A stretch of 47,922 nucleotides of DNA from Campylobacteraceae bacterium (GTDB lineage: Bacteria > Campylobacterota > Campylobacteria > Campylobacterales > Campylobacteraceae), in assembly GCA_031274495.1 (NCBI GenBank), contig JAISQB010000036.1:1-47922 (forward strand), read 5' to 3'. A program made the position numbers and the translations under genes. Below, piece after piece: positions 31,023-40,128 of this stretch (position 1 is its first letter; every line of letters begins with the position of its first letter). A model generated the notes under the pieces. That model was not told the origin of the DNA and did not search any database. It saw only the letters and a program-made list of their open reading frames with translations.

Positions 31023-31696
31023 ACTTCGCCAAACTTTCTTTTAATGTGCGCGTACGCTTGGATGATGCCCGAAAACTCCGCCTCCGCGAAGTCAGGCCAC
31101 AGCGTGTCCGTGAAAAAAAGCTCCGCATAAGAGGCTTGCCAGAGTAAAAAGTTTGAGAGCCTCTTTTCGCCGCCTGTTCGTATCAAAAGGTCGATGGGTG
31201 CGAAATCTTTAGTGTCAAGATTTGCCTCAATGACTTCTTTTGATATTTCCACCCCCTCGCTGATAGCTTTTTTGCACGCCCTTGTTATCTCGTCGTGAGA
31301 GCCGTAATTTATCGCAAGCACCTGCGTCAAAGCGGTGCCATCTTTTGTCTCATCTTTCGTCTGCGTTATGAGCTTTTGCAAATCCTGACTAAGTTTGCTC
31401 AAATCCCCTATCGTCTCAAAGCGGATATTGTTTTTTAAAAGATTCTCCCGCTCTTTATTCAAAAACTTTGCAAATAGCTTCATCAGATACTCTATCTCAT
31501 ACTTCGGACGCTTCCAATTTTCAGTACTAAAGGCGTACAAAGTCAGATATTTCACACCGCTTTTTACGGCGCACATCGTGATATCTCTCACCACCTCCGC
31601 ACCTCGTTCGTGCCCGAAGTTGCGCTTTTTGCCCTGTTTTTCCGCCCATCTGCCATTGCCGTCCATAATAATCGCTATGTGGTTTAATTTATTCAA
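31019..31696 (-). CDS. uppS: Undecaprenyl diphosphate synthase
   Basis: This 225-residue cis-prenyltransferase makes the C55 lipid carrier for peptidoglycan and O-antigen. Visible motifs are IIMDGNGRWAEKQGKKRNFGHERGAE with the catalytic Asp at the start, YLTLYAFSTENWKRP, and the C-terminal DLLIRTGGEKRLSNFLLWQASYAELFFTDTLWPDF. It lies one base after coaBC and overlaps the prepilin peptidase. The tail HIKRKFGEV is typical for Campylobacterota. Confidence 0.97.
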   Translation of the reverse strand: MNKLNHIAIIMDGNGRWAEKQGKKRNFGHERGAEVVRDITMCAVKSGVKYLTLYAFSTENWKRPKYEIEYLMKLFAKFLNKERENLLKNNIRFETIGDLSKLSQDLQKLITQTKDETKDGTALTQVLAINYGSHDEITRACKKAISEGVEISKEVIEANLDTKDFAPIDLLIRTGGEKRLSNFLLWQASYAELFFTDTLWPDFAEAEFSGIIQAYAHIKRKFGEV

Positions 31697-31697
31697 A

Positions 31698-32897
31698 TCA
31701 CAACTCTTCGCAAGCTTTTAATATCTCAAAAGATATCGCAAGCTTCGTTTTTTTGCCAAACTCTTTTTCGCTGTCTGCGGTGATAAAAGTGATGGTGTTT
31801 TCGTCCGAGCCGAATGGATTTTGTTCGCCTATCACATTTAGGCAAACCGCGTTTAGATTTTTAATCTTAAGCATATTTTTGGCGCACTCTTTTGCCTCTT
31901 TATTGTCAAATTCGGCTTTAAATCCTACTGTTTTTATGCCCGTCTTGTCCAAATTAAAGAGCAGATCTTTATTTTTTACCAGCTCAAGATTGAAGCTTTT
32001 TCCAATCTCCTCTTTTTTTAGCTTGCCATTTTTTTGCTCAAGCGGTTTATAGTCGCTCACCGCCGCTGCCATAAATAAAAACGGGCTTGGAGTTTTTTTG
32101 ATATTTGCTATATTTTCGTCCAGCGCCTTTTTCATATCGTCCGAGCTTTTCACAAAAACACGCGTTACTGGGAGGTTGATATCGTGCGACTTTGCGCTTT
32201 GGATGTATGTGACATTTGCCCCGCTCACAAATAGAGCGGTCGCTAAACCCTCAGCCATTTTGCCGCTTGAAAAGTTCGAGATAAATCTCACATCGTCTAT
32301 CTTTTCGACTGTCCCGCCGCCTGTTACCACAACATCTCTATCTCGCCAAAAAGGTGACGAAAGCAGCGCGCGTGCCGTCTCGTAAAAGATAGCCTTTGTG
32401 TTCGCAAGCGCCCCTTGACCCTCTATATCGCAGGCTAAAAGTTTAGTCGCGGGTTCTACTATCTTGTATCCAAAGCTTTTTAACTTTTCCAGCGAATGCT
32501 GCGTGGAGCGGTGCAAAAACATCGCCGTATTTGCCGCTGGCGCTATGAGGATGGGCTTTGTAAAGGCGAGCGCGGCGGATGTTAGGAGGTTGTCCGCGAT
32601 GCCGCAGGAGAGTTTATTAATAGTGTTTGCCGTGGCGGGGGCGATGACAAATACATCAGCCCATCTATTGATAAATATATGGTTATTATCATCCGCCCAA
32701 CTCTCTGTCTCCAAGCTTAAAACTCTATTTTTGCTAAGAGCTTCAAAGCTAAGCGGCGTTACGAAGCGTTTAGCCTCCTCGCTCATCAAAACGCGCACAT
32801 TCGCGCCGTTTTTTGTAAAAAGTCTGACAAGTTCCAACGCCTTATACGCCGCTATACTGCCTGTGACGCCAAGAAGTATATTTTTGCCTTTTAACAT
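31698..32897 (-). CDS. coaBC: Phosphopantothenoylcysteine decarboxylase / phosphopantothenate-cysteine ligase
   Basis: This 399-residue bifunctional coenzyme A enzyme has the flavoprotein CoaC domain first: GVTGSIAAYKALELVRLF, HIFINRWADVFVIAPATANTINKLSCGIADNLL and the active-site C in LLACDIEGQGALA. CoaB follows from about residue 185: VVTGGGTVEKIDDVRFISNFSSGKMAEGLA, then AAVSDYKP. The PAMN motif of CoaC is APAANTAM here, a mild deviation. It sits between glmU (2 bases away) and uppS, in line with an operon. Confidence 0.95.
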   Translation of the reverse strand: MLKGKNILLGVTGSIAAYKALELVRLFTKNGANVRVLMSEEAKRFVTPLSFEALSKNRVLSLETESWADDNNHIFINRWADVFVIAPATANTINKLSCGIADNLLTSAALAFTKPILIAPAANTAMFLHRSTQHSLEKLKSFGYKIVEPATKLLACDIEGQGALANTKAIFYETARALLSSPFWRDRDVVVTGGGTVEKIDDVRFISNFSSGKMAEGLATALFVSGANVTYIQSAKSHDINLPVTRVFVKSSDDMKKALDENIANIKKTPSPFLFMAAAVSDYKPLEQKNGKLKKEEIGKSFNLELVKNKDLLFNLDKTGIKTVGFKAEFDNKEAKECAKNMLKIKNLNAVCLNVIGEQNPFGSDENTITFITADSEKEFGKKTKLAISFEILKACEEL

Positions 32898-32899
32898 TA

Positions 32900-34201
32900 C
32901 TATTTGCCTGTTTTAAAGTATTTGTAAAAAAAATCTTTTACAAATTTCAGCGGTGCGCGGTTGATGGCAAGAGAGCCTTTGGGTACATCTTTGGTTACCG
33001 TCGTACCTGCCGCTATTATCACATCGTCTTCTATCTTCACGGGAGCTACGATTTGCGTGTCGCTGCCGATAAAGACATTTTTGCCGATGATGGTTTGGTG
33101 TTTTTCTTTACCGTCGTAATTACACGTGATAGTCCCGCAGCCTATGTTTGTCCCTTCGTCTATTATCGCGTCTCCAAGGTAGCTTAAATGTCCAGCTTTC
33201 ACGCCTGTGAGGGTTGATTTTTTGACCTCTACGAAATTGCCCACGTGGGAGTTTTTGATAAGCGAATATGGTCGCACGTGTGCGCACGGTCCAACGTCGG
33301 AGTCTATGACTGTGCTGGATTCTATGACGGTGTGGCTTCTGATGAGGCTGTTTTGGATGTGCGTTTTGCCAAGTAGCGTTACGCCGTTTTCCAGTACGCT
33401 CTCGCCCTCTATCGTGACGCCCGCTTCTATATATATGGTCTCAGGAAGCCGCATAATGACGCCGTTTTTCATCAACGCGTGTTTAATGCGCTCTTGCATA
33501 ATCGTCTCGGCACGTGCCAGTTGCGCTTTGGAGTTGATACCCATAAATGTATCCTCCTCCACCAAAACCGCCCTTACGCTGTTGCCGTACTCTTTTGCAA
33601 GCCCTATCAAATCCGTTATATAGTACTCTTTTTGAGCGTTGTCGTTTGTGAGTTTTGGGAGCATTTTATTTAAAAAGTGTGTGTTAAATGAATAGACGCC
33701 GGCATTTACGAGATTGATACTCTTCTGCTCCTCGCTCGCGTCTTTCTCCTCTATAATCCTTTGCACATTCAACCCGTCGCTTGTGACCACGCGCCCGTAG
33801 CCTTTGGGTTTTTTTGTGTAAAACGCACCCATAACGATGTCGGTGTTTTCATCTTGACACAAAAGTCTCATATTTTCTGTTTGCAAAAGTGGCATATCAC
33901 CGCTTAAGACGAGGATCCTTTTATATTTGGGTTTGAGCCCCATAATAGCCCCGCCGGTCCCTGGAAAGCGTTCGTGGTCTTGTATGATGATGTGAAGTCC
34001 TGCGAATTTTTTTAAAAGTTCGGCTTTTATATCTTCGTGGTGGTGAAAAAGTATCACGTGAATATCATCGGAGAGTGACTGAGCCTCTTTTAAGATGTGG
34101 TGCAGCATAGTATATCCGCAAAGTTTATGCAAGACTTTGGGTGTGGTGGATTTCATCCTGGTGCCAAGCCCCGCCGCCATAATCGCTATTGAAGGACGCA
34201 T
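32900..34201 (-). CDS. glmU: UDP-N-acetylglucosamine pyrophosphorylase / glucosamine-1-phosphate acetyltransferase
   Basis: This 433-residue bifunctional enzyme makes UDP-GlcNAc. The N-terminal uridyltransferase has MAAGLGTRMKSTTPKVLHKLCG and PGTGGAIM. The C-terminal left-handed beta helix (from about residue 230) carries IGHSVI-like hexapeptides, SYLGDAIIDEGTNIGCGTITCNYDGK and a normal acetyltransferase end. The length matches the shorter Campylobacter form. It starts the compact glmU-coaBC-uppS-prepilin peptidase-lptG-truA run. Confidence 0.97.
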   Translation of the reverse strand: MRPSIAIMAAGLGTRMKSTTPKVLHKLCGYTMLHHILKEAQSLSDDIHVILFHHHEDIKAELLKKFAGLHIIIQDHERFPGTGGAIMGLKPKYKRILVLSGDMPLLQTENMRLLCQDENTDIVMGAFYTKKPKGYGRVVTSDGLNVQRIIEEKDASEEQKSINLVNAGVYSFNTHFLNKMLPKLTNDNAQKEYYITDLIGLAKEYGNSVRAVLVEEDTFMGINSKAQLARAETIMQERIKHALMKNGVIMRLPETIYIEAGVTIEGESVLENGVTLLGKTHIQNSLIRSHTVIESSTVIDSDVGPCAHVRPYSLIKNSHVGNFVEVKKSTLTGVKAGHLSYLGDAIIDEGTNIGCGTITCNYDGKEKHQTIIGKNVFIGSDTQIVAPVKIEDDVIIAAGTTVTKDVPKGSLAINRAPLKFVKDFFYKYFKTGK

Positions 34202-34262
34202 ACAAAAACTCCTTTTTAAAAATTAGCTTGTTATTGTATCAAAAAAAAGTTTAAGCGTGCGT

Positions 34263-34835
34263 TTATGGCTGAAAATAGGCGTAATGAGCTGTGATTTTGT
34301 AAGAAAAGAGCATATCTTCCAAAACCTGCCCGCGTCCTATGTTGTGAACTATCATATACCGCTCGCCCTCTTTGACATTGGAGACTATGCCTATATGCAT
34401 CGAACCGTTTGGCAAGCCCCATACTACTATGTCTCCGGGCGCGTAATCTTTCGCCTCTTTGCTTATCTTCAAAACTTTGCCGTGTCTTGAGAAAAAATAT
34501 GCTAAATTTGGCACGCGGCGGTGGTCTATATTGGTGTCGGTTCTTTTCAGAGCCCAATTTTTAGGATATTTGTCAAAATTTGCCGCCATATCTTCGTGTA
34601 TGAGTTTTTGCAGGTCGATACCAAGCTTTCTGTACGCTCTTATCACGACATCAGTGCAAACGCCGTAGTTTGAGGGTATATCGCCGTTGGGGTAGGGTAT
34701 CTTAAAATAGCTTGCGTTATAACTGACACTATCTTTGGTCAATGTGAGCGCGGCGGATGAGAGCTTCTCGCCAAAACTAACCTCGCCCAAAACCAAGCTC
34801 ACGCAAAGCAGTAAAAGCAGCGCGATTTTTTTCAC
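34263..34835 (-). CDS. DUF1287 family secreted protein
   Basis: This 190-residue protein has a signal peptide (LLLLCVSLVLG-EV) and the DUF1287 domain. It shows YPNGDIPSNYGVCTDVVIRAYRKLGIDLQKLIHEDM with a cysteine in the NlpC/P60-like position, RRVPNLAYFFSRHG, and GDIVVWGLPNGSMHIGIVS with a histidine near residue 156. It probably is a periplasmic cysteine hydrolase acting on murein or a related amide, but the activity of the family is not established. It is divergent from the S1-domain gene and about 60 bases from glmU. Confidence 0.83.
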   Translation of the reverse strand: MKKIALLLLLCVSLVLGEVSFGEKLSSAALTLTKDSVSYNASYFKIPYPNGDIPSNYGVCTDVVIRAYRKLGIDLQKLIHEDMAANFDKYPKNWALKRTDTNIDHRRVPNLAYFFSRHGKVLKISKEAKDYAPGDIVVWGLPNGSMHIGIVSNVKEGERYMIVHNIGRGQVLEDMLFSYKITAHYAYFQP

Positions 34836-34904
34836 TTAAAATAGCCTTTTTGGGATATGGTCTGTTATAATACACTTTTTTAGATTAATATTATGAAGGT
34901 TACC

Positions 34905-35738
34905 GTGGCTATCAAAGTAGGAAAAATCAACCAATTAAAAGTAAACCGCCGGAGCGATTACGGGCTCTATCTTTTGGACGGCGAGGGGGGCGAGATACTG
35001 CTGCCCAACGCGTATGTAACGCCGCAGATGGAGGTGGGCACGGCAGTGGACGCGTTCATATATCACGACTCCGAAAATAGATTAGTAGCCTCCACGCTCT
35101 ATCCGATTGCCAGACTTGGTGAATTTGCACTTTTGGAAGTGACGGACACATCGTCATTTGGCGCGTTTGTGGATTGGGGCTTGCCAAAAGAGCTTTTCGT
35201 ACCCGTAAAATACCAAAAAACGCCTTTTAGGGTAGGGCAAAAGAGGGTGATTTTAGTCGCGCTCGACGAACTTACCAATAGATTAATCGGCGTTGAGAAG
35301 TTTGGCAAATTCTTACCAAAAGGCACCCCCAAATTTGCCGTGAACGACAAAGTCGAACTTTTTATCTTAGCAAAAACGCCGCTTGGATTTAAAGCGATCA
35401 TCAACAACCGATACGAGGGGATGCTCTACGCGAATGAGATTTATGGAGAGTTAGAGATAGGCGAAAAGAGAGAAGGATACATAAAAAATATGCGCAAAGA
35501 CAGCAAGATAGACCTATCCTTGCAGCCCATAGGCGTCAGCGCGGAGTTCGCCGCACAGACAAAAGTATTAGACATCTTGCGCGAAAACTCTTACAAAATC
35601 CCATACAACACAAAAAGCACCCCCGAAGAAATTTACAAAACTTTCGGCATCAGCAAAAAAAGCTTCAAGCAAGTGGTAAACAACCTGCAAAAAGAGGGGC
35701 TTATAAAGATAACCGACGAGGGGATAGAGATAGCGTAG
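34905..35738 (+). CDS. CvfB-like S1-domain RNA-binding protein
   Basis: The protein has three S1-like beta-barrel segments, with GEFALLEVTDTSSFGAFVDWGLPKELFVP as the clearest (about residues 65-95). A C-terminal winged-helix follows, VLDILRENSYKIPYNTKSTPEEIYKTFGISKKSFKQVVNNLQKEGLI. This is the CvfB/YitL architecture, an RNA-binding regulator of unclear target. I place the start at GTG 34905, preceded by GAAGG, to give 277 residues. The ATG at 34893 would add MKVT but has no ribosome binding site. A TATAAT at 34866-34871 lies upstream. Confidence 0.83.
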   Translation: MAIKVGKINQLKVNRRSDYGLYLLDGEGGEILLPNAYVTPQMEVGTAVDAFIYHDSENRLVASTLYPIARLGEFALLEVTDTSSFGAFVDWGLPKELFVPVKYQKTPFRVGQKRVILVALDELTNRLIGVEKFGKFLPKGTPKFAVNDKVELFILAKTPLGFKAIINNRYEGMLYANEIYGELEIGEKREGYIKNMRKDSKIDLSLQPIGVSAEFAAQTKVLDILRENSYKIPYNTKSTPEEIYKTFGISKKSFKQVVNNLQKEGLIKITDEGIEIA

Positions 35739-35870
35739 TAGGCGCCATTTTGCCCTTTTGCTTCATTTATAGTCTTTAGTTTCAAAAGCAGACATGAGAA
35801 ATATTCGCTTTAATGGATACTACAAATATCAATGTATTCAAAAGCTATCTCCCTCAGAAATGGATACAGG

Positions 35871-36061
35871 TATAACTTTAACAATCTAAACATAAACATT
35901 TACGGTTCAAACTCTCACGCCCTGTCCATAAGTAAAACAGAGGGCTTAACTCATACTTAGCAAGAGTAGGAGTAGGATATAAGTTAAAAGATACCACAAA
36001 CCTCTACTATAAGATAGGTTATATAAAAGAGCTTGTAGGCATAGGTTTTAATGGGCTTTGA
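35871..36061 (+). pseudogene. Decayed outer-membrane beta-barrel (autotransporter-like) 3' end
   Basis: Two adjacent frames together resemble a barrel: first YNFNNLNINIYGSNSHALSI and on to a TAG at 35958, then from 35957 LARVGVGYKLKDTTNLYYKI and on to a TGA at 36061. A frameshift separates them, and no start is visible. The surrounding 450 bases between the CvfB-like gene and azlC contain no intact gene. It runs into the repeat shared with 21641-21711. Confidence 0.55.
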
Positions 36062-36105
36062 CATAACAACGCAACGGGCTCTTTATTGTTTTGAGCCCGT
36101 TGCGT
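36036..36105 (+). repeat. Direct repeat copy B with perfect 13-bp terminator hairpin
   Basis: The segment from TAGGCATAGGTTTT to GAGC matches 21641-21701 with few changes. ACGCAACGGGCTC (36069-36081) pairs perfectly with GAGCCCGTTGCGT (36093-36105) around TTTATTGTTTT. No T run follows the right arm, so it may be a bidirectional or rho-assisted terminator left over from the lost barrel gene. Confidence 0.65.
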
Positions 36106-36188
36106 CTGATTTGTCATTTGAAAAAGGGATATTTTACGATTTTGCTGATATGATTATAAATTTTAAAGCAGCGTCGGAAGGTTAACTT

Positions 36189-36857
36189 TTGAGTTTTTCT
36201 AAGATTTTTCGTTTGAGCATTCCCGTACTTATGGGGTATATTCCTTTGGGGATAGCATTTGGACTTTTGGCGGTTCAAGTTGGTATCGCTTGGTATTACG
36301 CGCTTTTGATGAGCGTTTTTATATATGCCGGTTCGGCGCAATTTTTGTGCGCTCTGCTTTTTAGCCAGATGGCATCGCTGCTTGAGATATTTATCGCCAT
36401 ATTTTTACTAAATTTACGCCACTTTTTCTACGGACTCTCAATGATAAGCGAATTTAAAACCCTAAAAGGAGTCGCCAGAAAATACGCCATCTTCGGACTT
36501 ACGGATGAGACTTTCGCACTTTTAAAGAGCGTCAAAACTCAAAAAGAGGAGAAAGAAAAAGCGTATGTTACGATAACGCTGCTAAATCAGATATATTGGG
36601 TGGTAGGCACGCTTATCGGGGCGATGTTGGGTGGGAGTTTGTCATCTTTTGATTTTAAGGGGATAGAGTTTGCCCTTTGCGCGCTTTTTGTGGTTTTAAG
36701 TATAGAACTTTACCAAAGGAGCAAAGATACGAAAGTGTTGATTTTATCCTTGGCAATAGGGCTTTTTGGCATTTTGTATCTGCCTCCAAAGGATATGCTA
36801 ATCATCTCTTTGCTCATCTGCTCATTTTTTCTTCTCATCTTGAAAAGGCGTGCGTAA
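36189..36857 (+). CDS. azlC: AzlC family branched-chain amino acid exporter, large subunit
   Basis: This 222-residue membrane protein with about seven helices has the AzlC start SIPVLMGYIPLGIAFGLLA and the NLRHFFYGLS motif near residue 78. AzlC pairs with AzlD to export branched-chain amino acids and analogues. The start is TTG at 36189 with GGAAGG upstream. azlD follows at once, and leuDB lies 1.2 kb further, which makes a leucine-related role plausible. Confidence 0.9.
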   Translation: MSFSKIFRLSIPVLMGYIPLGIAFGLLAVQVGIAWYYALLMSVFIYAGSAQFLCALLFSQMASLLEIFIAIFLLNLRHFFYGLSMISEFKTLKGVARKYAIFGLTDETFALLKSVKTQKEEKEKAYVTITLLNQIYWVVGTLIGAMLGGSLSSFDFKGIEFALCALFVVLSIELYQRSKDTKVLILSLAIGLFGILYLPPKDMLIISLLICSFFLLILKRRA

Positions 36858-36858
36858 A

Positions 36859-37188
36859 ATGGAAGCAAGTTATATACTGTTGGCAATTTTGGCGGCTACC
36901 GTGGCGACATTTCTTACGAGAGTTTTGCCGTTTTTACTCTTTGATAAAAAGCAAAAACCAAGTAAAACGATAGAGCTTTTTGAGAAACATATGCCTTTGA
37001 TGATAATGGTCGTGTTGGTTTTTTACGCGATTAAGGATACCGCTTTTAGCCAATATCCTTATGGGATAAGCGAGATAGCGGGCATTGCGACGGCGATTGG
37101 TCTGCATTTGGGATTTAAAAACGCCCTTTTTAGCATCATAGGCGCTACTGCGGTTTATATGGTATTTGTGCAGGTCTTGTTTGTATGA
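36859..37188 (+). CDS. azlD: AzlD family branched-chain amino acid exporter, small subunit
   Basis: This 109-residue protein has about four helices, with the AzlD pattern VATFLTRVLPFLLF near residue 17 and KHMPLMIMVVLVFYAIKD. I start at ATG 36859, two bases after the azlC stop, with AAGG at 36845-36848. The in-frame GTG at 36850 is too close to that site. Its end overlaps the TSUP gene by 4 bases. Confidence 0.88.
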   Translation: MEASYILLAILAATVATFLTRVLPFLLFDKKQKPSKTIELFEKHMPLMIMVVLVFYAIKDTAFSQYPYGISEIAGIATAIGLHLGFKNALFSIIGATAVYMVFVQVLFV

Positions 37189-37958
37189 TTTTGGGGGTAG
37201 AGTTTGAGCTTTGGGTTGTCGCCGTTTTATGTCTGACATTTTTTGTGTCGGGATTTGTAGATAGCATAGCGGGCGGGGGCGGACTTATAAATGTTCCCGT
37301 TTTTTTGCTTTTGGGGGCGCCGCCTGAGTTTGCTCTGGGGACTACTAAAATGTCGGCTACGATAGGCAAAATCGCCGCGCTGATAAATTACGCAAAAAAC
37401 GGCTTAATCAACTGGCGTTTGGCTTTTGTCGGACTTCCCGCGGCGATAATAGGCGGGGCTTTGGGCACGAAGGCGATTTTGTATTTTGATAGTGCAAATA
37501 TCGGCAAGATAATACTCTTTTTGCTCCCCGTGGGTGTCGCGGCTGTGCTTTTACCGAGGAGAAATTTTAATACCGCGAACACCATAACGCGCTTCAAACT
37601 CTACGCGCTTACGCCGATGATATGCTTTGTTTTGGGATTTTACGACGGCTTTTTTGGTCCGGGTGTTGGGAGCTTCTTCATCATAGCTTTGAACTTTTTC
37701 ATAGGCTTGACACTCGTCCAAGCCGCGGCTATGACAAAGGTATTTAATCTCTCCACAGCTTTTAGCAGTTTTGTGGTTTTTGCCGTAGCGGGTAAAGTCT
37801 TTTTTCTGCTTGGCATTTTACTCATCTTCTTTAGTATCGCGGGGAATATCTTAGGCAGCTCTATGGCGATAAAAATAGGCTCCGATTTTGTCAAAAAAGT
37901 GTTGCTCTTTTCGCTTAGCCTGCTTTTTGCCACACTTGCTTGGAAGTTTTTTTCGTAA
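37185..37958 (+). CDS. TauE/SafE family (TSUP) anion permease
   Basis: This 257-residue protein with about eight helices has the TSUP motif DSIAGGGGLINVPVFLLLGAPPEFALGTTKMSATIGK at residues 25-60 and its mirror, FYDGFFGPGVGSFFIIAL, near residue 150. These proteins move sulfite, sulfonates or other organic anions across the inner membrane. The substrate here is unknown. The ATG overlaps the azlD stop (ATGA), so it belongs to the azlCD operon. A hairpin that may end the operon follows at 37973. Confidence 0.88.
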   Translation: MILGVEFELWVVAVLCLTFFVSGFVDSIAGGGGLINVPVFLLLGAPPEFALGTTKMSATIGKIAALINYAKNGLINWRLAFVGLPAAIIGGALGTKAILYFDSANIGKIILFLLPVGVAAVLLPRRNFNTANTITRFKLYALTPMICFVLGFYDGFFGPGVGSFFIIALNFFIGLTLVQAAAMTKVFNLSTAFSSFVVFAVAGKVFFLLGILLIFFSIAGNILGSSMAIKIGSDFVKKVLLFSLSLLFATLAWKFFS

Positions 37959-37972
37959 AAACTGCACCCTTA

Positions 37973-38005
37973 AAAGAGGAGTTTTAAACTCTTTTATAAA
38001 TAGCT
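37973..38005. terminator. Hairpin between the TSUP gene and leuD
   Basis: TAAAAGAG and CTCTTTTA form an 8-bp stem around GAGTTTTAAA-type loop sequence, which itself is near palindromic. It is placed as a terminator of the azlCD operon. The leuD -10 TAAAAT at 38011-38016 follows immediately. Confidence 0.4.
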
Positions 38006-38042
38006 TTTGGTAAAATAACAGTTTTCAATCAAAGGATTTACA

Positions 38043-38552
38043 GTGAGTGTTATAAATGCTAAAGTATGGCGCTTTGGCGATAATATCGATACGGATTTGA
38101 TTATCGCCGCGCGATATCTGAACACATCGGAGCCGACGGAACTTGCTAAGCACGTGATGGAGGATGCCGATCCGTTGTTTGTCGAAAAACTTCAAAAGGG
38201 TGATATAGTAGTTGCGGGTGAGAATTTTGGCTGTGGAAGCAGCCGCGAACACGCTCCCATCGCGCTAAAAGCGGCTGGTGTGGAGGCTGTGATAGCTAAA
38301 AGTTTCGCCAGAATTTTCTATAGAAACGCCTTTAATGTGGGGCTTCTTATCTTAGAGCTTGACAAAAGCGACGAGATAAGAGAGGGTGATAGGGTTGAAA
38401 TTGATGTGGACGAGGGGACTATCAAAGATATCACTACGGGTAAGAGTTATAAATTTGCCGCTATCCCATCTTTTATGCAAGAGCTTATAAAATCCGGCGG
38501 ACTTATGCAATACGCGGACAAACAGATAAAAACAGTAAAGGCAGACCAATGA
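38043..38552 (+). CDS. leuD: 3-isopropylmalate dehydratase small subunit
   Basis: This 169-residue small subunit of isopropylmalate isomerase carries the [15 protein letters not shown] motif and [21 protein letters not shown]. This is the archaeal/Campylobacterota-type LeuD (shorter than the E. coli form). It isomerises 2- to 3-isopropylmalate with LeuC, which is not in the window. The start is GTG at 38043 with AAAGGA upstream. The leuB ATG overlaps its stop. Confidence 0.95.
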   Translation: MSVINAKVWRFGDNIDTDLIIAARYLNTSEPTELAKHVMEDADPLFVEKLQKGDIVVAGENFGCGSSREHAPIALKAAGVEAVIAKSFARIFYRNAFNVGLLILELDKSDEIREGDRVEIDVDEGTIKDITTGKSYKFAAIPSFMQELIKSGGLMQYADKQIKTVKADQ

Positions 38553-39619
38553 AACACTACAAAATAGCTTTGATAAAAGGCGACGGGATAGGTCCTGAGA
38601 TAATCGACGAAGCGGTTAAAGTGCTCGACGCCGTAAGCTCAAAAGAGAAGTTTGAGATAACTTACAACGACTATCTTATGGGCGGTATTGCTATAGATGT
38701 CAAAGGCGAGCCGCTTCCCGATGAGACGATAAGCGGTTGCTTAGAGTCAGACGCCGTGCTTTTCGGCGCTATAGGTGGCGAGAAGTGGGACAAGCTTCCA
38801 AGGGATAAAAGACCTGAGAGCGGACTTTTAAGGCTTAGAAAAAGTCTTGGAGTGTTTGCCAATCTTCGCCCGACTACCGTATTTGACGAACTGATAAATG
38901 CGAGTACGCTGAAGCCTGAAATTGTCAAAGGGGTGGATCTGCTTGTCGTAAGGGAGCTTATCGGCGGTATCTATTTTGGTCAGCCAAGGGCGAATGACGG
39001 CAACAAAGCGTACAATACTATGGTCTACGAAAAAGACGAAGTGGTCCGCATAGCGCGCGTGGCGTTTGAGGCGGCGCAAAAGAGGTCTAAAAAGGTCTGC
39101 TCCGTTGATAAATCAAATGTCTTAGAGGTGAGCCAACTTTGGCGCGATACTGTGACGGAGGTAGCCAAAGAGTACCCCGATGTTGCCCTAAGCCATATGT
39201 ATATAGACAACGCCTCTATGCAGCTTATACGCAATCCAAAGCAGTTTGATGTTATCTTGACGGGTAACCTCTTCGGAGATATATTGAGCGATGAGGCGAG
39301 TATGGTGAGCGGCTCTATAGGGCTTTTGCCTTCGGCTTCCATAGGCGGCAAAGTGGGACTTTTCGAGCCTATCCACGGTTCGGCGCCTGATATTGCAAAG
39401 CAGGGTATCGCTAACCCGATAGCTACGATTTTATCAGCAGCGATGATGCTTAGATTTGTATTAGATGAGACAAGCGCGGCAAATAGAATAGAAGCGGCGG
39501 TAAAAGAGGTCCTAAGAGGCGGATACAGGACAAAAGATATTTCGCAGTTTGACGCCAAAGAGGTCTGCAGTACGAGCGAGATAGGCTCTATCATAGCCGA
39601 TAGGGTCTCTAAGATTTAA
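38549..39619 (+). CDS. leuB: 3-isopropylmalate dehydrogenase
   Basis: This 356-residue NAD-dependent enzyme oxidises and decarboxylates 3-isopropylmalate in leucine synthesis. Motifs: [13 protein letters not shown], the substrate arginines in [40 protein letters not shown], and the metal-binding [25 protein letters not shown]. It overlaps leuD by four bases. The macro-domain gene follows after 4 bases. Confidence 0.97.
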   Translation: MKHYKIALIKGDGIGPEIIDEAVKVLDAVSSKEKFEITYNDYLMGGIAIDVKGEPLPDETISGCLESDAVLFGAIGGEKWDKLPRDKRPESGLLRLRKSLGVFANLRPTTVFDELINASTLKPEIVKGVDLLVVRELIGGIYFGQPRANDGNKAYNTMVYEKDEVVRIARVAFEAAQKRSKKVCSVDKSNVLEVSQLWRDTVTEVAKEYPDVALSHMYIDNASMQLIRNPKQFDVILTGNLFGDILSDEASMVSGSIGLLPSASIGGKVGLFEPIHGSAPDIAKQGIANPIATILSAAMMLRFVLDETSAANRIEAAVKEVLRGGYRTKDISQFDAKEVCSTSEIGSIIADRVSKI

Positions 39620-39623
39620 ATTT

Positions 39624-40082
39624 ATGATATTCTTTGTACAAGGCGACGCCACAGACCCAAAAGGAGAGGGAAATAAGATCATCGCCCACATCTGCAACGA
39701 CATAGGCGGATGGGGCAGGGGGTTTGTGTTGTCGCTCTCAAAAAGATGGAGAGAACCCAGAAGCGCTTATATCAGGTGGTTCATCTCGCAGGAAAATTTC
39801 ATCTTGGGCGAGGTGCAATTTGTAGCTGTGAGTGATCAAATAAGCGTTGCAAATATGATAGCCCAAAGAGATGTAGAGGCTATCGACGGCGTCCCTCCCA
39901 TCAGATATGACGCCTTGGAAAAGTGTCTATCCAAAGTGCAAAAAGAGGCGAAGCGAAAAGACGCGAGTGTGCATATGCCGCGTATCGGTTGCGGGCTTGC
40001 CGGCGGCAGATGGGAAAAGGTGGAAGAGATAATAAAAGCGACGCTTTTAGATGTAGATGTTTTCGTGTATGATTTGAGATAA
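39624..40082 (+). CDS. Macro domain protein (ADP-ribose binding / deacylase-like)
   Basis: This 152-residue single macro domain has the strand-loop FVQGDATDPKGEGNKIIAHICNDIGGWGRGF, with the asparagine and glycines that hold ADP-ribose, and the second loop PRIGCGLAGGRWEKVEEII. The DIGGWGRGFV form resembles the ALC1/Poa1-type macro domains that bind or hydrolyse ADP-ribosyl groups. The exact substrate is unknown. It starts 4 bases after leuB, so probably is co-transcribed, without any evident pathway link. Confidence 0.9.
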   Translation: MIFFVQGDATDPKGEGNKIIAHICNDIGGWGRGFVLSLSKRWREPRSAYIRWFISQENFILGEVQFVAVSDQISVANMIAQRDVEAIDGVPPIRYDALEKCLSKVQKEAKRKDASVHMPRIGCGLAGGRWEKVEEIIKATLLDVDVFVYDLR

Positions 40083-40128
40083 GTTATATTTTGCTATAAT
40101 AAAAATTTACACCCAAAAGGAGTTCTCA

